Shown: piece after piece, positions 1-11,659 of the stretch
How the letters are laid out: every line of letters starts with the position of its first letter
Numbering within the stretch: position 1 is the first letter of the stretch
Assembly (NCBI GenBank): GCA_014706295.1
Contig: JACSVZ010000001.1
Span: 83,636,237 to 83,700,236 of the forward strand
DNA length: 64,000 nt
Direction: 5' to 3'
From: Lycocorax pyrrhopterus obiensis
Lineage: Eukaryota; Chordata; Aves; Passeriformes; Paradisaeidae
Made by a program: the position numbers and the translations under genes
The notes under the pieces: model-generated
The model's database searches: none
What the model saw: the letters and a program-made list of their open reading frames with translations, nothing else
What the model was told of the DNA's origin: nothing

Positions 1-1185
1 ATCTTTTAAAAGTCAGAACCTCAGAACCCCCATGGTCTGTATGGTCAATGGAAAGAGGGAAGTGCCTTTGGAAACTTTCAATGCCTTTGGAAATGGGCAC
101 CCAGCCTGTAATGACAAGAACTGTTACAGTCAGTTTTGGAAATTTAGAATGTGAATTAGTTGCCTAAATTACCTAGACTTAACCCCATGCAGACTCTCAA
201 TGATCATGAGACCAAGGGCCAATTCTGCCCCAGATAAGTGTAATTTACAGTTCTTCTTCCCACCTGCATTATCAGTTGCAGGCTCTGCTGCAGTGCACAT
301 GTAGTGTGCTGTTAATATTTGATGCTTGACACCCATAAGATGACTGCAGATCAACAGCAGGTGACTTTCTTGTCTCATCAATGAAGTCTTACTATCATTC
401 ATGAGGATTATACATACAAGATATTTTTTACAATCTATTATTTATTATTATCTCATATCCTAAACCTGCATCTAGCCATGTAGAAAAAGTTTAGTGAAGT
501 AACTAAAATTTCTTCTCAGTATGAAAATAAAAGAGGCTGTTTTTAAGTGGAACATCGAAACAGTGATGGGTTCAAGTGATTATCAGAATTAATGAACAGA
601 TATCTGGGTTTCTGATACTCTGTCATATCACCATGTAAAATGTCACCAGGGTGTCTCACCCTGAATGCGTCAGTTTCTCTTGGAAAAAAAAGTCTGTATT
701 TCCCATGCTATTGTGAATCTTAATTGACTAACATTTTCAAAGCACTTTGTGTTGTTCAGATGAAAGACTTTTCTAGATGCAAAGTATTATTACATGGTAA
801 GTTCATGACTGGAGCAAATTTTTAAAACAAACCATATGAAAAGCAGAATTAAGAGTGGAAATGCTGATCCAGCCATTAATTGCTTCACATCAGAGAGTGG
901 GCAGAGCGTCTCCTTTTATGTTGTTTATTTCAAACAAACAACTCTGGGAGTCTCCTGTGGAAATGAAATGCAAAAACCAAAGCTGTTTCATGGGTATTTT
1001 TGGTTTATCTCCACATGAATCTTAAATTCATCATGTGGAGAGAATGTGGAACACATTTTTTTCCCCCGTATACACTGACTTTCCCACAATGAATAATATC
1101 CATTTTCTTGCACAGTTTGTCTTCTTGCTCACCCTCGGGTAACAAAATAACCCAGAAAGCAGGAACACCCTGTCCCTGAACCCTG

Positions 1186-1222
1186 TTGAAAACTAACTAA
1201 CTAACTAAATAAATAAATAAAA
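1186..1222. repeat. AACT/AAAT tetranucleotide microsatellite
   Basis: A short run of AACT units passes into AAAT units. It looks like an ordinary interrupted tetranucleotide repeat. Confidence 0.7.
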
Positions 1223-1230
1223 GGAAAAGA

Positions 1231-1274
1231 GGGATGATTTGGAGGGTTCCCAGGGATGACTCGGAGGGTTCCCA
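1231..1274. repeat. Two-copy 22-bp tandem duplication
   Basis: Two adjacent 22-bp units (1231-1252 and 1253-1274) differ at two positions; both end in GGAGGGTTCCCA. This is a recent local duplication with no evident function, directly beside the tetranucleotide repeat. Confidence 0.8.
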
Positions 1275-3318
1275 GAAAAACCTGCTCTATTTAACATCAC
1301 ATACACAGTGACCACCGACACATGAACCCCGGAGCTCCTAATTCCTGAGCCATTGCTCAGCAATGAGTAATAAACCCTTGCTCAGTGACTCACACAGGCT
1401 CTGATATACAGCCAAGTGCCAATAAGCATCCAGGTTTTAGAGAATGTGAGTGGGAAGTGGAAGATCTCTTGTATCTGCCTGTACTGGAACGGGGGAGAAG
1501 CCTGGCAGGCTGCAAGGGTATGTCTGTGCTTTAGTTATGGCTGTTGGTACACAGACTGTCATACCAGAGGCTCCAGCACATTCAGTACTCCAAAGGAATT
1601 TTGCTTCTGTATTTCGTCTTCTCTTCCGCCCTCCTTCCTGCACACACGTAGAGCTTCTTTTTCAGATTTAATCCTTCAGTTATCAAGATGTCACTGTTAC
1701 AGATACAGCACCTAACCAGGAGTTAGCTGATGGTAGAGACCCTTCTCTGGCTGCAAGAAAAGCTCAGCTTTTCCCAGGGAATACTGATGTAAATACACAG
1801 TAACAGAGGCAGCCAGCTTCAGTGAGAGGAAAATTGTTGCTGTAACTCAGTTTATAAACTGTAGTGAACAAGGCACACAAACTGGGCTCATCACAGGTGG
1901 ACTCTAAGGGTTAATCCTAATTTGTTTTGCCTGTTTAAATATTAGACAGCATCTTGAAGACACACCTCCATTCTTTCAGATGAGAGGAGTCAGGCACTTC
2001 CCAGCTGGTGATTCACAGCCCCTTAGGTGCTTATCTTAGGATGGAAGAAAGTGGCCTCTGGTGACACCTTTCTCTGTTTGCTCGAGATTAGACTCTGCTC
2101 ACCTATCTTACACTATCCCTTCTGTTTTCAGCAGTTAAGCAACATCTAATGTCTTAGGAGCATTTTGTATAATTTGGGCTTCAAAGGTCCTTCATTCATG
2201 TTGTTTTGTTATACAATTTTTTATTACACTGCATTGGCAATTTGACACTTGTGCAAGTGATAGTTTGTCTTGTGATAAAAAGATGGTATCAATTTCCTCT
2301 TTATTATTCTAGTGGTTCAGTTTTGAGGATCTGTCCCACTAACCCTCAGCTGCTCCCTGCACTGAACTCTTACATATTCTGCCATAGTGACAAAAGAGAG
2401 GGTTCTTAGGAGTTGTCCATGTTGACATTCACAGTTCCATTTCAGTGAAATATCCACTACTGCATACTGTCCACCCATATACTGCTGCTAGGTGCATGAT
2501 ATATCCTGTGGAAGTGTTTGGATTTTAGCAGGTTTTCAGATTTTAGAGATTATCTAAAATTTGTGTGCACTTTGGACTTGGAATGTCTCTACCTTTCTCC
2601 CCTCCTATTCTTTCCATTGCTGTCTGTAGTGACATTGGGAAACAGACATAGAGTTTTACATTGATTTTGATATGAGTTTTGGACATGAAGTTATTTTGCT
2701 ATCAAATTGCCTTTTGTGATTCCTGGTAAGTGTCTCCTCACTTATAAATGGCTCATTGCAGTCTTTGCTGCTTGCAGATTTCTCTGTATCAGTGATAGAT
2801 TGCCTCCACTCAGCCCTAGAGAATGAGCTTATTCATCAGCACTGCACATGCCAATAGGTGTTAGTGGAGTTAGTCTGAGCTCCCTAGGGATGGGCCTGTG
2901 GCTTGCTATATTCTTTCTTCTTAATTTAGAAGTAACATAAATTAGTTCTTCATCTAAGATTCAATATGGCATAAATTATGTTCACCATTACAATGATCTA
3001 TGTTTTCCCCTTGTATTACATGGCAATTCATAAAGCATTAACTTTCACATGTGGCATTTTCCATGGGTTAAAAAGCTTTTTGAAGCCTCCTAGACTTCTG
3101 CATGGATCCGATAGCATGTACAGATGTGCTGGCAGAATTTGCACATTGCAGCTACAAGTAGAGACTATTCTTACTTTGCCTACTAATTCATTCATCCCCT
3201 TTGCGATGTCAAAATTCCCCACTGTGACCTAAGGTATGTCTATTTGCAAAAGAAAACCCAACCCAAACACATTTCTCCCTGGTTCAATGTTATAGTTGCT
3301 GTCTTCTCCCTCACCTTC

Positions 3319-3339
3319 AAAAAAAAAAAAAAAAAAAAA
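3319..3339. repeat. Poly(A) tract
   Basis: About 21 consecutive A residues are followed by an A/C-rich stretch. No retrocopied gene or SINE is recognisable upstream, so I treat it as low-complexity sequence. Confidence 0.75.
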
Positions 3340-5340
3340 CCAAAAAAAACCCACCAAAAACAACACCACCCCTCTCTGACACATAGGGCTGGCAACTTGT
3401 GCTGCAGAAGTTTACAACATGAGCAGAGCCAGGTGCTGTCCACCTCCTTTGCCAGAAGTTGATTTCTCAGAGCAGAGTCAGCAGAAGCACATGTCTGCCC
3501 AGCTCCCTGCAGCCTCAGTGCAAAGCTGGGCTTCAGCTGGAGCTTGGAGGGTCACTATTTTTAATGATGGGCAGCAGCTTTGATTAGAAAATGAACACAC
3601 TGATTAAAATTCCTTTCTACAGCTGTCTCATGCATGCAGGTTCCACGAAATAAAGTGTATTACCCAAACTGTCGTATCTTCTCAGCAGAGTATCTGAGAG
3701 ATTTTTCTCAGTGAACCATCTAGATTAATTGACTTTTAGCAGTGCAAGTTTTCCTGTACTTTTATTAAATGGCCTTTCAAATTGTTCATTTCCTACTTTC
3801 TGATTTTCTTGTCTCTGCAATAAATAGGTACTTCTAACTACAGGGACTCAGGAGAAATGCTGTTTGTTTGGAATGAAGAGATAAGGTCAGGGATACAAGG
3901 CCACTAAGCTTCTGCTTGTGTTGAAATAAGAGAAATGTCAAAAAAAGCTATGTTGATTTATATCGGTGAAAAATACAGGCCCATTGACTTCAAAAATGTT
4001 AGCCCTCATTTATTTTAAGATGCATAATAGAGTCAAGGTCTCCTAAAATCAGACCCAAAGGCTTTTTGGAAGATTGTTTTGGAGGTTAGAGAATTAATTG
4101 AAGACTTGATGAACAGATAAAAGTTTTGAAAACCTTTGTATTGCCAAAAAAGAGCACTTAATGAGAAAACCAGCAAACATTTCTGCTTTACTTATGTAAA
4201 TAACATGCTTTTTTGCCACATGATTTAGAAGCCTGTCACTTTTTAAAAAATATTATTTTATAATTGCATAGGACTCTGCAAAACTGACTTTAAATGTTTT
4301 TTTTAAAATGGCAGCAAGACTGAGAGCTCTGCTCCAGGTAGGAGAGCGTGCCAGCAGCTGAGTACATCTGTACCTGCTCTGCAGCTGACCTTTCAAGCTA
4401 CTTCTCACTTTCAGCTGTTTACTTTGCTTATCAGTCCTGTATTTCATCAATAGAGCTCTGAAGAGCTCTGTCATGCGTAACTGGATGCACAGCAAAGGTC
4501 AGTGAGAGGCTGCTGCCCTCTGTGAACTGGTTATCGCTCGGAAATTTTGTGCCGGTGTTTTCCCTCTCCCAAAGAGTTTAAAGGCGGCATGCTTTCGGGT
4601 ACAGCACTAATGAGATGATTTCACCAGCAGGCCGTGGTTGCAGTTTCACTTGATAGTTCCTGGTTGTTAATGGCAGAGCTAACACAATTATACAGAGGCC
4701 AGTCAAGTTAAAGCAGATTTCTAAGAGGGTCTTGTACCACAGCAGCACCAGTTTCTCTAAGAGCCTGAGAAATCTTCAACAGATGAATTCTTCCAGTCCT
4801 CACTCTTACTACAGTTCTTATTGAAGACTTTCCTGCTGAAGGAGATATCCTTTGGGATAGGGATGAGTATAAAAAGCATTATATAAATATAGCACTTGGA
4901 GAGTGCTCCACCTAACATTAGTAAGCCTTGTCTTCTAGGAATGAGGTTAAAAAAATGAAGGGATGACAACTGCCTGGTTGTAGATGATGAGTGAAGAAAT
5001 GCTTTGCATGTAGGCATGCTGGTTTCTTCACAATATTTTTTTTTATGATATCCAGGTTTACCTGCCTCTGAAGTAATTTTCAGTATGTTCACTTATGCAC
5101 AACGTGCTATTTTTTTCTCATTTTGCGATGTTCAAAAATAGCTATATTTAAACCTTGCCTTTTCACATATACGATTAAAACATTTTAAAATCCCATTGTC
5201 AAAGACCTCAATGAATACACTTATGAAGTAAAACTATCCTCTCTGATTAAAACTTCTCACACTGTTTTTTCCTTTCATCATACAGACTCATACTGCCCTA
5301 GAAGACTTAGGAATGTCAGAACACGACCTGAAATAAATAG

Positions 5341-5580
5341 AATTATAAAATGATAGAACATTTGGATGAATTGGAAAGAATCCTTAAAAGCCATCTAGTA
5401 GCAACACCCCTGCAGTGATCAGGGACATCTTCAGCTAGGTCAGGTTGCTCAGAGCCACGTCCAAACAGACCTTGAATGTTTACAAGGATGGGGCATCCAC
5501 CACCTCTCTCAGCAATCTGTTCCTGTGTTTTACCACCCTCATCATAAAAAATATTTCCCTTGTGTTAGTCTGAAACTACT
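5341..5580 (-). mobile_element. CR1 LINE 3'-end fragment
   Basis: Read on the + strand, this gives the reverse complement of the avian CR1 3' region. Landmarks are a degraded 'ggaaagaatcct..aagccatctagt', 'caggttgctcagagcc', 'ccttgaatgtttac', 'ggatggggcatccaccacct' and 'ttccttgtg'. The copy is 5'-truncated, as most CR1 copies are, and is clearly diverged. It encodes no protein. Confidence 0.9.
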
Positions 5581-6701
5581 GAATTGATCAAATGCTAATT
5601 GCAACTCCGCACAATTTAAAAAGATTGTTCAGAAACATGTTATGCTCCCTTTTTTGGTAGCAAACTGTTGTTTAAAGCTCCTCTGACAAAACTGTGGTAT
5701 GAAGATAAATATTTTATTGCTTTAAAGCCAGGGAGGACTGTTAAAACTTTGGTGGCCATGAATTGTTAAACTTGCTGCATATCAGCTTTACATGTACGTG
5801 TGTTCCCATACCATGACAAATGTGAGCTATTCAGAAACACCTTAAGTGTCTGTGTGTTTGCCTCAGTCAGGCTGAAGGTAACACAGATCACTGTAGTGCA
5901 CTTTCACTTGTCGCTAACCCACCCTGGACTGCCTTCACAGCAGCAGTGAGTGAGGATGCGCATGGGTGGACCAGCTGACACAGTAATTTTACCCCTCAGT
6001 AACTTGTATAACAGCTCCTGTTCATGTGTCTGAGTCTTTGATCACATCCTTGACTCCTTTTATATCACAAGACATTATTGGGACACTTTTTTTTTTTCAG
6101 TAAGCTGCAAAGTCTCACTCGGCATCATTTTAGTGAATCCATACTGTTAATTCAATCTTTCAACTGCTCAAAGTTTTCTAGCAAAAATAATGGTCCAGGT
6201 CAGACTTGTGCCACCTTACCAGTTGGAAGGTCATTTGTGCTCCTTCAGATAACAAACTGACTTAAAGAAAAGGATTATTCACCTCTTTTTTGACTTCAGA
6301 ACCTTCTGTTTAGATATGTACGATGTTATTCAAAAATAGTATTATGCTAGATGAAACAATGTACTCTTGCACTGTACATGGAACTGTTTTCAAATTTAAA
6401 ATATGACTAAAATTTATAGCTGGACTATAGCAGTATTTAAGTCCTGTTGAAGCCAGCTGTAAAATGTATGCTACCTTCCATGGGAGGAAGCTTGAAGCTT
6501 AAGCCTATGAAAAAATTCTTTTTAAAATAAATCAACATTAAATGCTTGTATATCACTACAAATTGATTGAGATGTTTAACAGTGCATTATTGTTGCTGTT
6601 CTGTCCACTTCTATTCAAGACTTTGGACACTGAGGATCATGCTTGTGCACTACAGAGTTACTGCAGTGCTTAGGACATATGTAGTAAGATGAGAGTAAAA
6701 C

Positions 6702-6717
6702 AACAACAACAACAAAA
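6702..6717. repeat. Short CAA trinucleotide repeat
   Basis: About five CAA units in a row in an A-rich context. This is an ordinary short microsatellite. Confidence 0.7.
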
Positions 6718-7039
6718 AGACAGCATTTGTATTAGAGGGGAAGGGAGAATTTATTGACTGAAGTGTGTTTATCTCCATCCTCGTTATCCATTTTAAGAGG
6801 TGTAAGTATAAACCATCATCGTTATCATTTAAAATTAGCCAAGGGAAAAAAAAGCCAGGAAGGAGGTCCAGAAGTCTGATTAAGGCCTTAATTGCATAAC
6901 TGCAGATGTTTTTTGTCTGGATGACAGTGCAGAACAGTCTCTCATGGCTGAAGAATAACAACATGAGAGCATACGTCAAGGAAGTAAACTGTGACAAAGG
7001 CAACCTAGTGATAGAAGACAGAGTAAGCAAGGAACTGAC

Positions 7040-7185
7040 ACCCAGGATGTATGGATCCTGTTCCCAGATCCATCACTGTCTGAGTATGTGACCATGAACA
7101 AGAATCCTCTGCATGTCCCTCCATCTGTAAAGTGTATGAGAAAACACAGAATTAGTACAGTGGCATTAACCCTACTTACATTTTA
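7040..7185 (+). repeat. Possible ancient MIR-like SINE
   Basis: The order of landmarks resembles the MIR/CORE-SINE 3' half: a 'tgtgacc' element, then a degraded 'ggcaagtc..cctct', then 'catctgtaaa' near 7122-7131, then a run where MIR has 'gataataatacctac'. Divergence is high, and I judged the match by eye, so this is a weak call. Confidence 0.35.
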
Positions 7186-7451
7186 AAAAACCCCTTTGAA
7201 CTTCACTGCATGGGACAGGCTGCAGTAATAAGGATTTTTAAGACCAGAGAGGATTGATCTCTCATTGCAGGGATCTGCTATTTTATGGCAGCATGCGATC
7301 ATCTGTGGCATTCTATCTGTAACCTTGGGTCTTGTGTTTGTTAGAGGTGAACAGAAGGGTTCTGGGGCTGCTGCATCCTGAACAGACTTTTGTGAATCCT
7401 TGTGGATTAAACATCAAGTATATAATTGCTTGCACTTGGGGAAGGTTGGCA

Positions 7452-7759
7452 CAATGATCCTGTGGTGTCTTCAGATCCCAGCAGGACCAGGGCAGTATTA
7501 TCCCCCTGTACTGGGCACTGGTGAGGCCACACCTCAACTCCTGTGTTTAGTTCTGGGCCCCTCAGTACAAGAAAGACATTGAGGGGCTGGAGCGTGTCCA
7601 GAGCAGGGCAACGGAGCTGGGGAAGGGTCTGGAGCACAAGTGTGGTGAGGAGTGGCTGAGGGAGCTGGGGGTGTTTAGTTTGGAGAAAAGGAGGCTCAGG
7701 GGCGACCTTCTCCCTTTCTACAGCCACCTGAAAGGAGGTTGTAGCCAGGTAAGGTTGGT
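7452..7759 (+). mobile_element. CR1 LINE fragment, part before the inserted LTR
   Basis: Matches the CR1 3' region in sense orientation, with landmarks 'gggcactggtgaggccacacct', 'gttctgggcccctca', 'ggagcgtgtccagag', 'tttggagaaaaggaggctcagg' and 'cacctgaaaggaggttgtagcc'. It stops at 7759 where an LTR begins and resumes at 8148. The two parts together form one CR1 copy. Confidence 0.92.
7754..7759 (+). repeat. Left target-site duplication of LTR copy 1 (GTTGGT)
   Basis: GTTGGT immediately before the LTR is repeated directly after it at 8148-8153. Joining the flanks at one copy restores a continuous CR1 consensus, which supports a 6-bp duplication made at integration. Confidence 0.8.
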
Positions 7760-8147
7760 TCTTGGGGTGCACTGTGTGCTGGAAGAGAGATAGACCCTGA
7801 GGGCCGGAGAGAGAGCCTCTTTCCTGGACCCGGAGGTGATCCTGGGAGTGCATCCAGGTCACCAGGGATGGGCTGAGAGAGGGTTGTGGGTTTCTGGACA
7901 GTGTTGGACCTATGAGATGTGATAATTGTAGTTTGTGACCTTAGAGGGTACTGTTTACCTGTTATCATGATAGGCAATGTCTGTGCAATACCGCAGGTGA
8001 TTGGGGGACACTGAGGTGAACATCTTTCCTGTTTATATGATGTGATATCCTGTTAGGTGCTGGTATTTAGGGAATTCTGAGTGCGCAATAAACGCTTTGC
8101 ACTTCTCCATCTTGTGTGCGGAGCCATGCCCTTGCGTGATTACTGCA
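7760..8147 (+). mobile_element. Solo LTR of an endogenous retrovirus, copy 1
   Basis: A 388-bp element nested in a CR1 copy. A second copy lies at 14815-15201 (about 91% identical by hand alignment). It ends in ..GATTACTGCA, and its start (TCTTGGGG) looks like a mutated TG terminus, since copy 2 begins TGTTGGGG. A TATA-like run (TTTATATGA) lies about 50 bp before an AATAAA signal, the expected U3/R order for a + strand LTR. No gag, pol or env lies beside it, so it is a solo LTR left by recombination. I cannot name the family. Confidence 0.85.
8087..8092 (+). promoter_or_regulatory. LTR polyadenylation signal AATAAA (copy 1)
   Basis: AATAAA sits about 60 bp before the LTR end, as expected for the R region. 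It fixes the LTR orientation as +. The same signal is kept in copy 2 at 15142-15147. Confidence 0.7.
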
Positions 8148-8434
8148 GTTGGTTTCTTCTCCCAAGTAACAAGTGACAGCACAAGAGGAAACGGCCTCAA
8201 GTTGCACCAGGGGAGGTTCAGATTAGAAACTAGGAAAAATTTCTCTACTGAAAGGTGGTCAAGCACTGGAACAGGCTGCCCAGGGAAGTGGCACTCACCA
8301 TCCCTGAAGGTATTTGAAGTCATATATATGTAGTGTGTAGGGACATGGTTTAGTGGTGGACTTGGCAGTGTTAGGTTAAAGCTAGACTCAATGATTTTAG
8401 GTCTTTTCGAATCTACATGACTCCATGATTCTAT
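8148..8434 (+). mobile_element. CR1 LINE fragment, part after the inserted LTR
   Basis: Resumes the CR1 copy interrupted at 7759: 'cttctcccaagtaacaagtg', 'ggcctcaagttgcaccagg', 'ggaacaggctgcccagggaa', 'ttagtggtggacttggcagt', ending in the CR1 3' terminal motif 'ccatgattctat'. The 3' end of the LINE is therefore intact. Its first six bases are the right target-site duplication of the LTR. Confidence 0.93.
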
Positions 8435-9884
8435 CTGTGATCCAGTTGGCTCCAGAGTCTTCTACAGCACCTACAGTTTTTCTAGCCACTACTTGTTGTA
8501 CAGAGAGGTCCCAACCAAAACTCACAACTCCTATTGTGTTAGGCTTCTCGTGTCACAATGAATTTAAATTAACAGTCTGAATAGTATATAGTCTGTGCAA
8601 AATCTAATAAACCAGGGGACACATGGCTGCACAATGCCAGGAATTCTCAAGGTATCTGATTTGAAAATCGCTACAATGAAAGTTTATAACTGCAGCTCAA
8701 TTCATTTCGTGAGAGGAAAGATAATGTCATAGAAGAATAGACACTATACAATTCTGCTTTACATGTCAGAGATTCATTCTCTGGTAAGTTTAAAGAGTAT
8801 TTCATTGGCATTCTCTTAGATGCCAAACTGTTAAATGCAAGACCACAGCACAAAGAGGTTTCTTAAATTACTGGAGGAATAAACTGGGTCTTGTAACAGG
8901 CTTTGTAATTTCAATTGCTTTCTATAGCAACCCTCAAATCCCCAAGTGTATATGGCAGCCCGCTCCACAAACCATTGTTTCCTTCCTGCTGCTGAAAAAT
9001 AGCTTAAATAAAATCCTAAGACCTCAATGATGAATATAAGTGTGCATTTCATTGCTTTTATGGCTTCTTCTGTAATGCTCTTTCTAGTTTTTTAATCAAG
9101 AATTTGACCATCTCTTTTATCCAGTTTGCATTCAAGAGAGGTTTGCACATTAGACGAAGTACATTCATGTGCATCTGACAGCAAGCACTCTGCAGCTTGG
9201 AGGTAATTAATCTAAATCAGATTCAAGCTTTATTTTGCAGTGCCAGGTAAATTTTAGAGGCCCAGCATTTGTAATTTATTTCTCACAAAGATGAAAAAGT
9301 CAGTTTGATGGCTACTGTCAGCCAATAGGAGGTAAAAGATGAGATGGCCCCTGCAACGCACTATTCAGTGGTTGCAGGAAAGTAGGGAGACCATTTGTGG
9401 CTGCAGAGAAAAATTTATTTTTACACTTGTAAATACATAATACATCCCTGCTCTGAGAAGCACATAAGCTAGAATTTTAAAATTAAGGAAATAAAATATG
9501 TGAAAGAGTCCACACAGTAACAATAAAATCAAAAGCGTATATATGTGTACATATCTTCTTGTGGCAGTGTGTGCATAAGCCAAAAATGCTTAAAAACCTG
9601 TGCACTTGTTAAAAATAACCCTGTCTTATAACCTCAGCAGTCAATAATGGGAGATCATATTTGCAACCATTTCTGCAGCCCACCTAGAAATGAGACACTA
9701 CAGATAAAGCACTTCCTTTTCTCCCCATCTTGCACTTTTTGCCAATCCACTGTAGAAGGGCTGTGTAGGAATCCCCACCTTTGCCCTTTGATCTGTTGTG
9801 TAGCCCGAGGCAAACAATTTCTCCATTCCCCTGCCTGCATTCCCGGTCTGCATCAGAAGCAGTGTGACCAGCATGTCAGGGGAG
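8435..9884. other. Intergenic DNA without recognised genes
   Basis: AT-rich unique sequence between two CR1 copies. The open frames are short and unrecognisable, and I see no repeat family in it. Confidence 0.55.
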
Positions 9885-10015
9885 GGGGTTCTCCCCCTTT
9901 ACTCCACTCTCATGAGACCCCACCCAGAGTGCTGCATCCAGTTCTAGGCCCCCAGCGTAAGAAGGATGTGGACCTGTTGGAGCAAGTCCAGAGGAGGCCA
10001 TGAAGACCTCAGAGT
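9885..10015 (+). mobile_element. CR1 LINE internal fragment
   Basis: Contains CR1 sense-strand landmarks 'actccactct..tgagaccccac', 'gagtgctgcatccag', 'ggcccccagcgtaagaagga' and 'gacctgttggagcaagtcc'. The similarity stops at both ends without the CR1 3' terminus, so this is a truncated internal piece. Confidence 0.88.
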
Positions 10016-11159
10016 ACCGGCATGGTGGCTGGTGTTCCACCTGGCTGGTGGGAGGAAGAAAGCTTTGGCAAGCTGGCATGATATTGATGTGGCTTTTATG
10101 CAAACTGTTCTTCAGGAGACCAAAATCTCAAGATTTTTCCAGTTTATAGCTACACAAAAAAAGAGAAAGAATAGTGGTATATTTCTTCTTGTGTCTTCTA
10201 TGCGCTAAAAATCTCCCGGATCATAATCCGGCCTCAGTGATGCACATATTCCTTTTCTCCACTGTCTGGGTCTCCCCAGGAGTGTGTCTCCATTTATGAC
10301 CAATTTTTCAGGGAAAGACCCAAAGACCAGACAAACTACCTCACTCACAGGAGATTTCCCCCCTCTAATTTTAGTACCTATTAAGTTGCCACAGTCCTCA
10401 AGTATGAGGTTTGAATATAATAATTGCTTACAGCAGAAGTGTAAATATCCTGAACACACCGAGAACAATGCATGAAGCCATGTACTCTTTAGGGAGAAAT
10501 CAGGTTGTGGAATCGAACTGCAACAGTGTATCCTATTCTATTGAGTGCTTAGAGACAAGGCAAAGAAAAACAATCATATCCATCTAGTCATCATCTTTTG
10601 CTCTGCAGTCTATTCTTTTCTGCATGTACTGTATCATTTATCCACAAATATATTAAAGCATATTAAAAAATACACCTGCAGACAGCAACACTAATGAAAA
10701 GAGAAGCTGGAGAGCATCCCTCTAGCAAAACAGACCTGAACTTCATGATGGGGATGCAGGTACAGGAGCAGTGATCTTCTGAAGATTAAATTGAGCACAA
10801 ACCTTCCACTCTTTTGCGGGGGTGATCAGGGCACTGGTTTTTTTTGTAGAAGTGGTAGTGGTGATAGTAGTGGTGATGTTTTCACCATTTTAAAGGATAA
10901 AAGAGCTCATTTATTTGAAAAAAAAAAGTTGCAGTGACCTGCCTTCTTCAGTAAATATATAGTTACAATATAACAAAATATAGCTTATATATATTATATA
11001 ACTACATACATTAGTATAGACATTATATGTACAATATACTTGTATATAAATTTCACATAGAGAACTCATGGATTGTATGTGGCTTGAAATGCCTAACCAA
11101 CTACAGCTGTCCACACTCCTGGACTGAAAAGTTCTTTGAAGATGCTCCTTAAGCACTAA
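10016..11159. other. Distal promoter-side intergenic DNA
   Basis: AT-rich sequence leading into the CpG island, including an AT-dinucleotide-rich stretch around 10960-11050. I find no gene. Composition changes sharply to GC-rich at about 11160. Confidence 0.5.
10960..11050. repeat. AT-rich low-complexity stretch
   Basis: TATAT and ATATA runs with interruptions lie about 110 bp upstream of the CpG island edge. They look like low-complexity sequence and are too far upstream to be a TATA box for the ME3 start. Confidence 0.55.
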
Positions 11160-11316
11160 CAACTCCTCCGAGCAGCTCTGCTCCCCTACCCTGCTCCGTG
11201 ACCCGCTGGGGTCCCGTGTACTTGTCCAGGGCCCCCAGGCGCTGCAGCGCCCACCCGCCGTGGGGCCCGGGCTCTTCTCTCCCGAAGAGAGCCCTTTATC
11301 GCGGCTCACGGGGACG

Positions 11317-11472
11317 ATGCGGACACAGAGGGGGCGAGGACCGCAATGCCGCGGCCGGGCAGCCCCGCTCCCGCCGCACGGCCGCCGGGTCCCGGGGCGG
11401 GCGTGCCGCTGTCCCCGGCGGGGGCGGGCCCGGGCCGGCTCCCCCTCCCCTGCGCCGCCGGCTGAGCCTTAA
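11317..11472 (+). other. Possible upstream ORF in the ME3 leader
   Basis: If transcription starts upstream of 11317, the leader contains ATG at 11317-11319 in frame with a stop at 11470-11472, just before the proposed first splice donor at 11476. Such an ORF could dampen translation of ME3. It depends wholly on where transcription starts, and the frame may only reflect the lack of stops in GC-rich sequence. Confidence 0.2.
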
Positions 11473-11475
11473 CAG

Positions 11476-11646
11476 GTAACGGAGGGGCGGCTGCCGCGGG
11501 GTCGCGGCGGGATCTGCTTCCTGGGTTTCCTTTCGCTTCGGCGGGTCCGCCGCGCCGGGCTCACCTGGGCCGCGCCGGGCGCACCTGGGCAGGGCACGCC
11601 TGGGCCGGGCCGCGCCCGCCCAGCCCCGCCGGGCTCCCTCTCGCAG
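11476..11646 (+). other. Possible short intron in the ME3 5' UTR
   Basis: A good donor (AACAG|GTAACG) at 11475/11476 and a pyrimidine-containing acceptor (CTCCCTCTCGCAG|GACC) at 11646/11647 would remove 171 nt. The start codon would then lie 13 nt into the second exon. Both sites fit the consensus, but GC-rich islands often contain such sites by chance. The alternative is one continuous first exon. Confidence 0.4.
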
Positions 11647-11659
11647 GACCAGCGGGACG

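Larger units (their letters stand above)
1..5340. other. Upstream intergenic DNA, far from the promoter
   Basis: This is AT-rich, mostly single-copy sequence. Open frames on both strands are all shorter than about 115 codons, and none resembles a protein I recognise. I see only simple repeats, listed separately. In human, the ME3 5' end faces PRSS23 in divergent orientation. PRSS23 is coded largely by one long exon, and no such frame is present, so that neighbour, if conserved, lies beyond the left edge. Confidence 0.6.
5581..7451. other. Intergenic DNA without recognised genes
   Basis: AT-rich sequence with a short CAA repeat near 6702-6717 and a possible ancient SINE near 7040-7185. No coding sequence is recognisable on either strand. 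Confidence 0.55.

Noticed and set aside
4505..4525. CTCF-like site (TTCACAGAGGGCAGC on the - strand)
   Set aside because: Only the AGAGGGCAG core fits; the 5' part of the motif mismatches at several positions, so it is too weak to list as a site.
7407..7977. Antisense frames of 151 and 93 codons
   Set aside because: They cover the CR1 copy and the LTR. The same frame recurs in LTR copy 2 (14651-14917), so it is a shadow of the repeat.
11198..11479. Sense frames of 93 and 70 codons upstream of the ME3 ATG as separate genes
   Set aside because: Low-complexity translations in the GC-rich leader with no family resemblance. At most part of this is an upstream ORF.
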